In this document: positions 29,973 through 38,891 of the stretch, one piece after another | Numbering within the stretch: the first letter of the stretch is position 1 | How the letters are laid out: the number at the start of each line of letters is the position of its first letter | From: Deltaproteobacteria bacterium | Lineage (GTDB): Bacteria > Desulfobacterota > Syntrophia > Syntrophales > JACQWR01 | NCBI GenBank assembly: GCA_016209105.1 | Contig: JACQWR010000024.1 | Coordinates: forward strand, 124,001 to 188,000 | Length of the DNA: 64,000 bases | Direction of reading: 5' to 3' | Notes under the pieces: model-generated | The model's input: only the letters and a program-made list of their open reading frames with translations | Told to the model about the DNA's origin: nothing | Database searches by the model: none | Position numbers and translations under genes: made by a program

Positions 29973-30800
29973 ATGCTCCGGGATGAACCAATGACCTTTG
30001 ATGAGAAATATTTCGATGTCGGCCGACTTGATCGGCTCTCCTATCAGAGTACCTGCGTGCACCAGCTTGACCCGCGCGCCAAAGTAGTCGCTACGGTGTT
30101 GTTCCTGTTTACCGTTATTTCTTTTCCCAAGTATGAAGTTGGCGGGCTGATCCCGTTCTTTCTCTTCCCGGTGTTGCTCATGACCATGGGTGAAATACCA
30201 TTCCTGTTCGTCGTCAAGAAGGTGCTGTTCGTTTCGCCCTTTGCAATCTTCATCGGGATCTTCAACCCGCTCCTGGATACCGGAACGGTTGCCGTCATCG
30301 CGGGGATGCCCATTTCAGCCGGGTGGATCTCCTTTGTTTCGATCATCCTGAAATTTTCTCTCACGATCAGCGCGGCAATTCTGCTCGTCGCAACAACGTC
30401 ATTCCCCGGTGTCTGCCATGCCCTTCGACAACTTGGATTTCCGTCGCTCTTCACATCGCAGCTTCTCTTCCTGTACCGTTATCTCTTCGTGCTCATGGAA
30501 GAAGCAATGCGCATCATTCGCGCACGGGACATGCGGGCATTCGGTACGCGCGGCACCGGCATCAAGGTCTTTGTCCGTCTCATCGGGATCCTCTTTCTCA
30601 GAACGGTGGATCGCGCCGAACGGGTATACTACGCCATGCTCTCCCGCGGGTTCCAGGGAGACATGCCCAGTCTCAGGAAGTCCCGTATCGCAATGACCGA
30701 TATGGCCTTCATGGCGACGATGATCACCTTCCTCGTCGTCTTCCGTTTTTTCCCGGTGACCGAAGAGGTCGGTCGCTTTACGCAGGAGTTGTTTCGATGA
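29973..30800 (+). CDS. nikQ: ECF transporter transmembrane protein CbiQ/NikQ
   Basis: LDPRAKVVATVLFLFTVISFPKYEV; ARDMRAFGTRG...; DRAERVYYAMLSRGFQG. Confidence 0.92.
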   Translation: MLRDEPMTFDEKYFDVGRLDRLSYQSTCVHQLDPRAKVVATVLFLFTVISFPKYEVGGLIPFFLFPVLLMTMGEIPFLFVVKKVLFVSPFAIFIGIFNPLLDTGTVAVIAGMPISAGWISFVSIILKFSLTISAAILLVATTSFPGVCHALRQLGFPSLFTSQLLFLYRYLFVLMEEAMRIIRARDMRAFGTRGTGIKVFVRLIGILFLRTVDRAERVYYAMLSRGFQGDMPSLRKSRIAMTDMAFMATMITFLVVFRFFPVTEEVGRFTQELFR

Positions 30801-31537
30801 GCCATCATATTGTTGAATTCCAAGACGTTCATTTCAGCTATCCTGACGGCACCATTGCGCTGAACGGCCTTTCGTTCAAGATTTTCCACGGTGAATCGGT
30901 GGGGATTGTGGGGGCAAACGGAGCGGGCAAATCAACGCTCCTCATGCACATGAACGGCTATCTTCATCCCGCAAGCGGCAGGATCCACGTGGGTGATTTC
31001 CAGCTCGACAGCCGAACCTGCCAGGAGATCAGAAAGAAAGTGGGGCTGGTCTTCCAGAATCCCGATGACCAGCTTTTCATGCCGACCGTCTACGAGGATG
31101 TCGCCTTCGGCCCGCTGAACCTCGGCGTCAGTCCTGAACTGGTTAAGGAAAGCGTTGATCAGGCTCTCGCAACCGTCGGCTGCACCGCTCTGAAGGACAA
31201 ACCGCCGCACCATCTGTCAAGCGGACAGAAGAGCGCCGTGGCGATTGCCGCCGTCATCGCTATGCACCCGGACATCCTCGTTATGGACGAGCCCGCCTCG
31301 AATCTCGATCCAAAGTCCCGGCGGAAGCTCATTAACCTGTTAAAGTGCTTTGAACACACGAAGATCATTGCCTCACACGATCTTGACCTGATTCTGGATG
31401 TTTGCCGAAGATGCATTCTTATACGGGAAGGACGAGTAGCGGCCGACGGGCCGACGAAAGAATTACTCTCGGACAAGGCGTTACTGGAAGAAAATAACCT
31501 TGAGCTGCCTTTGTCTATGCAGAAATGCGGGGCATAA
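30797..31537 (+). CDS. nikO: ECF transporter ATPase CbiO/NikO
   Basis: MSHHIVEFQDVHFSYPDGTIALNGLSF, GANGAGKSTLLMHMNG, FQNPDDQLFMPTVYEDVAFGPLNLG; ATGA overlap with nikQ. The ORF-track start at 30323 is over-extended. Confidence 0.94.
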   Translation: MSHHIVEFQDVHFSYPDGTIALNGLSFKIFHGESVGIVGANGAGKSTLLMHMNGYLHPASGRIHVGDFQLDSRTCQEIRKKVGLVFQNPDDQLFMPTVYEDVAFGPLNLGVSPELVKESVDQALATVGCTALKDKPPHHLSSGQKSAVAIAAVIAMHPDILVMDEPASNLDPKSRRKLINLLKCFEHTKIIASHDLDLILDVCRRCILIREGRVAADGPTKELLSDKALLEENNLELPLSMQKCGA

Positions 31538-31607
31538 GCAAATCATAAACGCCGAACGGTACGGGCGCCATCTCGATTATCCATCCGGCATATTCCCGGT
31601 TTATCCG

Positions 31608-32186
31608 TTACAATGGCTCGACGATTAACTCCTCCAGAGGCCTTTTCGGCACGTAGTGGACGGCACCCGTGTCCCGCCAGTACTTTATATCGCCATCGGC
31701 TCCCACCGTTTCGATGACAACCTCTTCCTTCGGTTTGCCGAGAGCGACTGCAAGCAGTATCTCGTAACGTCCGGGGATGCGCAAGACGCCGCGAAGCTCG
31801 TCCCGCTTAATGGAAGCGATAATGCAGCCGGCCAATTCCTTCTCCCGTGCGCCGAGAACGATCGTCTGCGCCGTAATGCCGTGATCGCAGCCGAAGGATC
31901 GCGCAATATCCGTGTCGCCCAAGATGATGATGTACGCGGAGGGCCTCTCACCCGGCGGGGGGCCGGGCCAATCCGTGAGATATCCCGCCCAAGCCAGGTT
32001 CGGGAAAATCAACTCATTTTTTCTTCGGTCGCTGGACAGCAGATATTTCAGCGGCTGCAGGTTGCCCGCCGAAGCCGTGTAACGCGCCAGATCCACCAGT
32101 TCTTCCAGCGTACCGCGCTCTACGGCGTGATCTTCATAAAAGCGCCGGCAGCTCCTGTTTTTCAATACCAGTTCTCTCAGCATCAT
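31608..32186 (-). CDS. Nitroreductase family protein
   Basis: MMLRELVLKNRSCRRFYEDHAVERGTLEELVDLARYTASAGNLQPLKYLL; start moved downstream of repeat-derived sequence at 32221-32269. Confidence 0.85.
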   Translation of the reverse strand: MMLRELVLKNRSCRRFYEDHAVERGTLEELVDLARYTASAGNLQPLKYLLSSDRRKNELIFPNLAWAGYLTDWPGPPPGERPSAYIIILGDTDIARSFGCDHGITAQTIVLGAREKELAGCIIASIKRDELRGVLRIPGRYEILLAVALGKPKEEVVIETVGADGDIKYWRDTGAVHYVPKRPLEELIVEPL

Positions 32187-32220
32187 GTCCCTGCCCTCCT
32201 GCATATCGTCTATCAGGCTG

Positions 32221-32269
32221 TTGAAGCTCTCATTGAGCAAGCTACAAGGAATGCGCTCGCTACCGAAAT
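32221..32269 (+). repeat. Dispersed repeat, short form, overlapping the 5' extension of the nitroreductase ORF
   Basis: TTGAAGCTCTCATTGAGCAAGCTACAAGGAATGCGCTCGCTACCGAAA; reverse complement matches 4702-4742. Confidence 0.75.
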
Positions 32270-32275
32270 AAATTT

Positions 32276-32707
32276 TCATGCCTGATCAAGAAAAGGCAGG
32301 GCCTTGTCCATGCGGTAAACAAGGGCATGGCAGGAGGCTATCAGCCTGCTTTTTGTTTCCATCACCTTGATTTCATAAAGGGCGGTCCTGTTGGTTTTGT
32401 TAATTTCCTTTGCCTCGGCCGTCAACGTTGTTCCCGGGGAAGGCGATGCCACATAACTGATATTCATGTTCAGGGCAACGGCCATCGTTCCGTGGGAATT
32501 GGCGGCCGTTTCAAATGCCTCGTCAATCAAGGCAAACAGCGCCCCGCCGTGAGCCTTGCCGAAGAGATTTTCCATGTCCGGAGTGAAGAGCATTTCGACC
32601 TTTGAAGATCCTTCCTCAAGATCAACCAATTTCATACGAAACTTCACGGCAAATGGCTCTCGCTCTACCTGCCTGAAGATTGCTTCTCTGACCCTATCGT
32701 TCATCAT
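32276..32707 (-). CDS. PaaI-type hotdog thioesterase
   Basis: NLFGKAHGGALFALIDEAFETAANSHG..., NMNISYVASPSPGTTLTAEAKEINKT. Confidence 0.88.
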   Translation of the reverse strand: MMNDRVREAIFRQVEREPFAVKFRMKLVDLEEGSSKVEMLFTPDMENLFGKAHGGALFALIDEAFETAANSHGTMAVALNMNISYVASPSPGTTLTAEAKEINKTNRTALYEIKVMETKSRLIASCHALVYRMDKALPFLDQA

Positions 32708-32972
32708 GTCCTCCCCGTTCCCTGAAATCTGTTTATCGAATTCGTTTAAGAATGCCGCAAGCGGAAAGTCCGGCTATAATCGCCGTAGACACCGCTGTTT
32801 TTATCCTAAAGCGCCGTCATGAGCAAGCGCATTCCCACAGCCCCCGGGGCAATCGCCAGCCCTCGGATAATTCATGTCCCATACGCCTTGCTGGAAAACC
32901 GGCCGCCAAGTTGCACAGCCACAGCACGAGGTTAATTTGATGGAATCACGGAAAGGAAACACGTACCGCAGA

Positions 32973-34004
32973 CTAAGCAGGCACGTGCGGTTCGATAATA
33001 ACCTTCATGGACTCACCGCCCGCGGCCACAAGCCGGAAACCGGCGCCCGTCTCCTCCAGCGACAGCCGATGGGTAATCAGCCCGTTCACCTTGACGCGAC
33101 CGGCGCGGATGAGTTCTATGGCCACGGTCGCATCCAGTGGGCTGTTGCCGTAGGAGGGTATCAGCCGTATTTCGTTGCGCCAGAATTCGTTGATGGGCAC
33201 GGGGATATCCACGCCCGGTTCCGTGGTGGCGAAACAGAGAACCGTTCCCCCACGGTCAACAGATTGAAGGGCCTGGCTGAAAGCCGCGGCAGCGCCGGTA
33301 CAGACGATCACGCAATCGGCAAGCCTGCCTCCATTGATCTCCCGCAGGCGCCCGGGGACGTCCTCGCGGGCATCGAGCGTCGCGTCGGCGCCGAATTCCC
33401 TCGCCAGCGCGAGGCGGTATTTGCTTACGTCCGTCATGACGATCCGCCCCGCCCCCAGAGCACGGGCAAGAAGGAGATGGAGCATGCCGGAAATGCCGCT
33501 GCCCAGGATGAGCACCGACTGGCCGGGCTGCAAGCCCGCATTCCTCTGGCCGCGCACCACGCAGGCGAGCGGCTCAATGAAAACCGCATCCCCAAAGGAG
33601 AGCATCTCGGGCAGGACAAATACGCCGCGGTCCACGTTCAGTCGCGGCACCCGGATGTATTCGGCGAATCCGCCGGGATCGTAATTGGTGGCATGCAGGG
33701 TCTCGCAGGCGGTATGGTGTCCATTCAGGCAGTAGTGACAGACATTGCAGGGAATGTGGTGGGAAACGAACACCCGCATGCCGCTTTGGTACTGCTCCAC
33801 GCCCGCTCCCGTTTCCACGACGACTCCCGCGATTTCATGTCCCAGGACGAGCGGCGCCTTGCGCAGGCGGTACCACTCGAGCACATCGCTGCCGCAGATG
33901 CCGCTCGCCATGACCTTGACCATGATCTCGCCGGAACCGATGCGCGGCGCCGGCATCTCCTCGATCCGGACATCACTGTTATTGTAGTACATGGCAACGC
34001 GCAT
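32973..34004 (-). CDS. Zinc-dependent medium-chain dehydrogenase
   Basis: SGICGSDVLEWYR, LGHEIAGVVVETGAGV, HHIPCNVCHYCLNGHHTAC, GSGISGMLHLLLAR. Confidence 0.92.
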   Translation of the reverse strand: MRVAMYYNNSDVRIEEMPAPRIGSGEIMVKVMASGICGSDVLEWYRLRKAPLVLGHEIAGVVVETGAGVEQYQSGMRVFVSHHIPCNVCHYCLNGHHTACETLHATNYDPGGFAEYIRVPRLNVDRGVFVLPEMLSFGDAVFIEPLACVVRGQRNAGLQPGQSVLILGSGISGMLHLLLARALGAGRIVMTDVSKYRLALAREFGADATLDAREDVPGRLREINGGRLADCVIVCTGAAAAFSQALQSVDRGGTVLCFATTEPGVDIPVPINEFWRNEIRLIPSYGNSPLDATVAIELIRAGRVKVNGLITHRLSLEETGAGFRLVAAGGESMKVIIEPHVPA

Positions 34005-34067
34005 CGTTTACTCTCCTCCGGCGACATCCCCTTTACGTCTGCAGGTCGGCAAGAACAACCGCCCACC

Positions 34068-34859
34068 TTATTTTTCCCGACTCACACGGCGGTAAATATC
34101 ATCGGCTTCGTCCACACCGACATTCTCATGGATTATCGCCCTGAGCGCCTGCATCATGGCGACAGGATGCCGGTTCTGCCAGACGTTGCGTCCCAGATTG
34201 AGACCGACGGCCCCCCTCGCTATGCCGTCATGAACGAATTCGAAGACTTCCCGCTCTGTTTCACACCGGGGACCGCCGGCCATGACCACGGGGACAGGGC
34301 AACCGTTTACGACCTTTTCAAAGTTTTCACACCAGTAGGTCTTTACGACCCGTGCGCCCAGTTCGGCGGCAATGCGGCAGCTCAGGGCAAGGTAGCGGGC
34401 GTCCCGTTTCTCCAGCTCCTTCCCCACGGCGGTGACCGCCATGACGGGAATCCCGTACCGCTCGCACTCGTTGACGATTGACGTAAGGTTCAGGAGCGTT
34501 TCCCGTTCGTAATCACTGCCCACGAAGATAGACACACCCACCGCCGTTGCATTGAGGCGCAGTATTTCCTCCATGGACGTGGTAATGCGCTCATCGCCCA
34601 GATCCTTGCCGACTATGCTGGTCCCGCCCGATACCCTGAGGATGACCGGTTTGCTGCACGCGGGAGGCACGGCCGATCGCAGCACGCCCCGCGTCACGAA
34701 GATCGCGTCACAGTAAGGCAGAAGCGGTTTGATCGTTTCACCTGGCTTCTCCAGGCAGGTTGTAGGCCCCTGAAAGTAGCCGTGATCAATGGGCAGAAAA
34801 AAACAGCGCCCGTCGGATTGTAACAACTGCGACATCCGGTTTTCCATTCCCCAATCCAT
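34068..34859 (-). CDS. Class I aldolase of the DhnA/LsrF type
   Basis: CFFLPIDHGYFQGPTTCLE, AELGARVVKTYWCENFEKVVNGCPVPVVMAGGP, GLNLGRNVWQ. Confidence 0.85.
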   Translation of the reverse strand: MDWGMENRMSQLLQSDGRCFFLPIDHGYFQGPTTCLEKPGETIKPLLPYCDAIFVTRGVLRSAVPPACSKPVILRVSGGTSIVGKDLGDERITTSMEEILRLNATAVGVSIFVGSDYERETLLNLTSIVNECERYGIPVMAVTAVGKELEKRDARYLALSCRIAAELGARVVKTYWCENFEKVVNGCPVPVVMAGGPRCETEREVFEFVHDGIARGAVGLNLGRNVWQNRHPVAMMQALRAIIHENVGVDEADDIYRRVSREK

Positions 34860-35035
34860 TTTTCTTCCTCCCTCACGGTAATGACTTTTTTTGTACGACG
34901 CTTTTTTAGCATATTCCCGCCCCAAGTGGAAGCCCAAAGGATTTCCGGTAGTGGGTCAGTTTGAAATCTGAGAGCTTGAAGTGAGTGCGGGGCTATGATA
35001 AACTGCAAGCATGAAAAAGGTAAAACTCAAACATA

Positions 35036-35230
35036 ATGAGTATGAGAAGATTTACCCGTTTAACAAATGGGTTCTCAAAGAAGGTGGAAAACCTTGAAGC
35101 AGCGATAGCACTTTATTTCATGTATTATAACTTCGGTCGTGTTCATCAAACCCTAAGAGTGACACCGGCAATGGAAGCAGGGGTTACAGATCATGTGTGG
35201 ACGGTGGAGGAAATTGTAAATTTAATCTAA
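35036..35230 (+). pseudogene. C-terminal fragment of an IS1-like/DDE transposase
   Basis: MSMRRFTRLTNGFSKKVENLEAAIALYFMYYNFGRVHQTLRVTPAMEAGVTDHVWTVEEIVNLI resembles the C-terminus of IS1-annotated transposases (...MRMSMRRFTRLTNAFSKK...YYNF.RIHKTLRVTPAM.AGV); N-terminal catalytic part missing. Confidence 0.8.
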
Positions 35231-35237
35231 CAATATC

Positions 35238-35975
35238 CTACTTATATTTTTGATTGAGTTGTTCTAATCGAATTATTTTTCTACCGACAAATATCCATGT
35301 ATGCCGATTTTCTTGAGATAATCCACTCGGTATTGTTTCGTTTGATATTACTAAATTATAAACATCCATTAAGTCCGCTTTTTCTGAATCGGTCAGTTTA
35401 TCTCTGAAAAATACTTCAATTTCCGCATCCCACTGTACATAAGATTGCTGAGGTGTCTTCCCTATATAGAGCGGGGAACCACCCCAACATTGATTTTGTA
35501 TCGTTAAGCCCCTAATCCTAAACCATGCCAGCTTATCTGCTATTGCCTTTCTCTGTTCTGTTAATTTAAGATCGTCTGATTTGATTGCTATATTTTTATT
35601 GGTCTTGATATTAGGCGAAACATTTTTAGGTGCCGTTTTGTAGGCTGAAATTTCTTTTTGAAGATCGTCAATTTTTTTATGTGCCAATGTATGATCTCTA
35701 TACACCTCATCAACTATGAACCAACCAAAAAGTAAAACAAAAATTCCTGAAGTTAGATAAATCTTATATTTATTTGACGATAGATATTCTTTAATGCGAA
35801 TTACGAGGAGGTTCATTTGAAACCTCCCCTTTGGTAATCCGAGAAGAATATTTCCGAGCCATACGCTAACCATGAGAATAATAGCGGGAACTGTCTTGGT
35901 GAGTCCAAGTTCCGAGAACATATTACCAAAAACACGACAGAAAAAATTATATGCGTGAGTAATCCATTCTGGCAT
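35238..35975 (-). CDS. Membrane protein of unknown function, passenger of the IR-bounded element
   Basis: 245-aa ORF with two hydrophobic segments and a C-terminal soluble domain, wholly inside the inverted repeats; visibly AT-richer than flanks. Confidence 0.7.
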   Translation of the reverse strand: MPEWITHAYNFFCRVFGNMFSELGLTKTVPAIILMVSVWLGNILLGLPKGRFQMNLLVIRIKEYLSSNKYKIYLTSGIFVLLFGWFIVDEVYRDHTLAHKKIDDLQKEISAYKTAPKNVSPNIKTNKNIAIKSDDLKLTEQRKAIADKLAWFRIRGLTIQNQCWGGSPLYIGKTPQQSYVQWDAEIEVFFRDKLTDSEKADLMDVYNLVISNETIPSGLSQENRHTWIFVGRKIIRLEQLNQKYK

Positions 35976-36191
35976 GAATCATCTATATCACGATCTTGAT
36001 AAGTGGGTAAATTATTTTTCTTCATTTCAAACTGACCCCCTACCGGATTTCCCGGGGGTGCTTTTATATTGACAAATAACAGGGCCGGTCATAGGATGAG
36101 GCGCAGTGAACGACAGGGAAAAGGCGCCGCCCGGAGAAGTGGAAAGACCGCCGTCTCCGGGATAATGGTTATTGATGACTGACCGGGAGGT

Positions 36192-37310
36192 ATGGCGATG
36201 AAAATAAGGGCATTGCTACTGTTCATCATTCGCTCGCTTGTCCCGCGGTTCGTTGCGGGGAATGCGCTCGCTGTCGGATTCATGGCTGCACTCATCCTCT
36301 CCTTTGGAACACCTTCCCCGGCGGCCGAACCGACGGTGGTTACCGCCGAAGGCAAATACGTGATGGGCGATTTGGATTCCAAGAAAGACGCCCGGATGCT
36401 CGCCCTCATGGAGGCAAAACGGATAGCCCTGGAAAAGGCGGGAACCTACGTTGAAAGCTCCTCGGAGGTAAAAAACTTCAGCCTGACAAAGGACCAGATA
36501 AACACGCTGGCTACCGGAATCATGTCCGTGGACATCCTCAAGGAAGACTGGAAGATGTCCGGCGAAAACATGGTCGCCACGATCCTCATTCGCGCCCAAA
36601 TAGACGCGTCGAACCTCAAAGGCCGCATTGCCGCAATGCACGATGAAGAAAAAAACGTGGACGACTCGGGAGAAATCAGGAAACAACTGGCGGCGCTCCA
36701 GAAGGAGCTCGCTGAACTGAAGGCGGCACAGACTGCACAGAGCGGGAGGAAAACGGCGGCGCCGGAAATAAAAGAAAAACATGATGAAATCATCAAAACA
36801 ATGTCGGCGCTGGACCACCTGGAAGAAGGAAACAGGGCTCTTGACGCCGGGCAATGGGATCAGGCGCTCAACGCCTTCGGTGCAGCGCTTGCCCTGAATT
36901 CGTCCCTTTCCGGGGCTTATGCCGGACAGGCTATGATCCTTCAACAAACGGGCAAGGATGCGGCGGCAATGGAAAAAATTGATATGGCCCTGACGCTGGA
37001 ACCCGGCACGGCAAAAAACCACACCATCAAGGCGCTGATCCTGAAAAAACAGGGGAAACCCGAACAGGCCCTCCGATCGCTGAACAGGGCCATCGAACTG
37101 CGACCCCGGGTGCAGAAGCTCTATATGCTGAGGAGCAACCTTTTTGCCCAATTGAAAAGACCCAAGGCTGCGGTTGAAGACCTGAGCCGAGCCTGTAATT
37201 TAGGCAATGCGAAAGCCTGTGAGCGGATAAGAAAATTAAAACACGATAAGACTCCCGAACGTTTTCAGGGGGAAAAACCATCCCCCCGCAACCGGCAGTC
37301 GGGCCGATAA
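36192..37310 (+). CDS. TPR protein with FlgT/LPP20-like N-terminal domain
   Basis: Signal-like N-terminus, VTAEGKYVMGDLDSKKDARMLALMEAKRIALEKAGTYVES, then TPRs (GNRALDAGQWDQALNAFGAALALNSSLSGAYAG...). Confidence 0.8.
   Translation: MAMKIRALLLFIIRSLVPRFVAGNALAVGFMAALILSFGTPSPAAEPTVVTAEGKYVMGDLDSKKDARMLALMEAKRIALEKAGTYVESSSEVKNFSLTKDQINTLATGIMSVDILKEDWKMSGENMVATILIRAQIDASNLKGRIAAMHDEEKNVDDSGEIRKQLAALQKELAELKAAQTAQSGRKTAAPEIKEKHDEIIKTMSALDHLEEGNRALDAGQWDQALNAFGAALALNSSLSGAYAGQAMILQQTGKDAAAMEKIDMALTLEPGTAKNHTIKALILKKQGKPEQALRSLNRAIELRPRVQKLYMLRSNLFAQLKRPKAAVEDLSRACNLGNAKACERIRKLKHDKTPERFQGEKPSPRNRQSGR
36222..36282 (+). repeat. Dispersed repeat, box B, inside the signal-peptide coding region of the TPR gene
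   Basis: TTCATCATTCGCTCGCTT...CGCGG...CGGGGAATGCGCTCGCTG...ATTCA, aligns without gaps to 47444 onward. Confidence 0.85.
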
Positions 37311-37355
37311 ATGCATCCCTCTGTCGGTGTTTTGCTGGAATGAAACAGGGGGGAG

Positions 37356-38018
37356 ATGACGATGAAAATTAGTAAAACGCGCAGCGGAAAATCTTTGTTC
37401 ATGACCGTTCTGCGGACGCTTCTGCTGTTTATTCTGCTCATCATCGCTGTGTACCTATTCCGTGTTCAGCTGCTTACCGGCCTGGCATCCTTTCTTGTTG
37501 TTGATGATAATCCTCAAAAAGGCGATGTAATCTTCGTGCTGAACGGCGACGTTGACACGCGACCGTTCTTTGCCGCCAAGATTTTCCGGGAGGGACGGAC
37601 ACCCCGGATCGTGATCGCCAGATGCGAGGACACGCCCGCCGTAAAGGCCGGGATATTTCCTAACGACACGGACGCCGCCGTCGGGATCATGAAGAAGTTA
37701 GGCGTACCGGAGAACAAGATTTCCGTCCTGTCTATCCCCGGCGGGGTAACCAGCACCCGGGATGAAGCGGCGGTCCTCAGGCGTTACGTTGATGCGCACG
37801 GCATCCGGCGCGTCATCCTCGTCACGTCCGCCTTCCATACCCGCCGCGCCATGTGGATCATGCGGAAAGAGCTTGCCGGCTCTCCCGCAACGGTCCTGTC
37901 GGCCCCCGCACCGCACAATAAATTCGACACGGCCAGCTGGTGGAAGGTGGAAAGCGGCCTGATCCACTTTGCCGACGAATATATTAAATTGCTCTACTAC
38001 CGCGTAAAATACCGCTGA
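37356..38018 (+). CDS. YdcF/SanA-like DUF218 membrane protein
   Basis: GDVIFVLNGDVDTRPFFAAKIFREGRTPRIVIAR..., STRDEAAVLRRYVDAHGIRRVILVTSAFHTRRA. Confidence 0.88.
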   Translation: MTMKISKTRSGKSLFMTVLRTLLLFILLIIAVYLFRVQLLTGLASFLVVDDNPQKGDVIFVLNGDVDTRPFFAAKIFREGRTPRIVIARCEDTPAVKAGIFPNDTDAAVGIMKKLGVPENKISVLSIPGGVTSTRDEAAVLRRYVDAHGIRRVILVTSAFHTRRAMWIMRKELAGSPATVLSAPAPHNKFDTASWWKVESGLIHFADEYIKLLYYRVKYR

Positions 38019-38707
38019 TGACGGCCGCCCAACGGGCAGGGGAAGGCCGGGACATCCGTGAAATGAGAACGCTAAAAAAGCCAAGGGGGCAAAGAAGAGA
38101 ACGCATCATGCAGGCAGGCGAGAAAGATGCATGGGAAACACTGGCGGGATTCGATCCCCCTGACGTGTGCGCCAGGACGTCTGCCGTCTTTGATTGCGAA
38201 AGGGGTTTCTATCGGCTGAACGTCTTTTCCCGAACCGTGCTGGTCTCGCCGGAAGAAAAAACCATCGGCGGTGACACGCTTCAGAGTGATCTGCTGTTAA
38301 ACCGGATGCACGACTATGCCCCCCTTTCCATCCTGGGCTACCTGATCCATGCAAAAGACATCCCCCCCTCCGGAAGGCTCATAAAGCCCTCGGAAATGAA
38401 GGGCGGTCAGATATATCTGACCGGTTCACACGTCCTCCCGCTGCACAAAATCGCCGAAGCATACGGCAGCAACAGGGATGGTTTCCTCCAGAGAGGCCGC
38501 GAACTGGGGGGAGAGGAAATCGCCCTTGCAGACGCCTCGGTGCGTCTCTCCCCCTTCCCCCGGATTTCCGTTGCCCTCCTCTTGTGGACGGGAGACGAAG
38601 AATTCGCCGCGCGTGCCGACCTTCTTGCGGATTCCACCTGCGAATTGCAATTGCCGCCGGATATCATGTGGCTAACGGCCATGATATGCGTGTTGGCGAT
38701 GCACTGA
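38018..38707 (+). CDS. DUF3786 domain protein
   Basis: YAPLSILGYLIHAKDIPPSGRLIKPSEMKGGQIYLTGSHVLPLHKIAEAYG; translationally coupled to the DUF218 gene. Confidence 0.75.
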   Translation: MTAAQRAGEGRDIREMRTLKKPRGQRRERIMQAGEKDAWETLAGFDPPDVCARTSAVFDCERGFYRLNVFSRTVLVSPEEKTIGGDTLQSDLLLNRMHDYAPLSILGYLIHAKDIPPSGRLIKPSEMKGGQIYLTGSHVLPLHKIAEAYGSNRDGFLQRGRELGGEEIALADASVRLSPFPRISVALLLWTGDEEFAARADLLADSTCELQLPPDIMWLTAMICVLAMH

Positions 38708-38821
38708 CCGGCTTCGCTGCCGGAACCTCCGAAGATGCCTATTTGCTTGACACCGAAAACCGTATTTTCTATACTCCCGCGCGACGTGGATAGATCAGTT
38801 GCGGCAAGACGTTGGGAAGCG

Positions 38822-38862
38822 GTTGAAGCTCCCCGTGAACACGCTGAGGAGAATCTTCAATA
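38822..38862 (+). repeat. Dispersed repeat, stem-loop A only (divergent)
   Basis: GTTGAAGCTCCCCGTGAACACGCTGAGGAGAATCTTCAAT. Confidence 0.6.
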
Positions 38863-38891
38863 ACCGCGTGAAAAAGGCAGGTAAGTAAATC

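Larger units (their letters stand above)
34939..36052. mobile_element. IR-bounded transposon-like element (34947-36044) flanked by 8-bp target duplication
   Basis: GGATTTCC (34939-34946) | GGTAGTGGGTCAGTTTGAAAT (34947-34967) ... ATTTCAAACTGACCCCCTACC (36024-36044) | GGATTTCC (36045-36052); IRs match 20/21. Confidence 0.9.

Noticed and set aside
30323-30796. N-terminal extension of the CbiO/NikO ORF
   Set aside because: Out-of-frame overlap with nikQ; the ATPase starts at 30797 with an ATGA overlap.
32874-34481. 535-aa plus-strand ORF
   Set aside because: Antisense to the clear dehydrogenase and aldolase genes; composition typical of a GC-rich shadow ORF, no family motifs.
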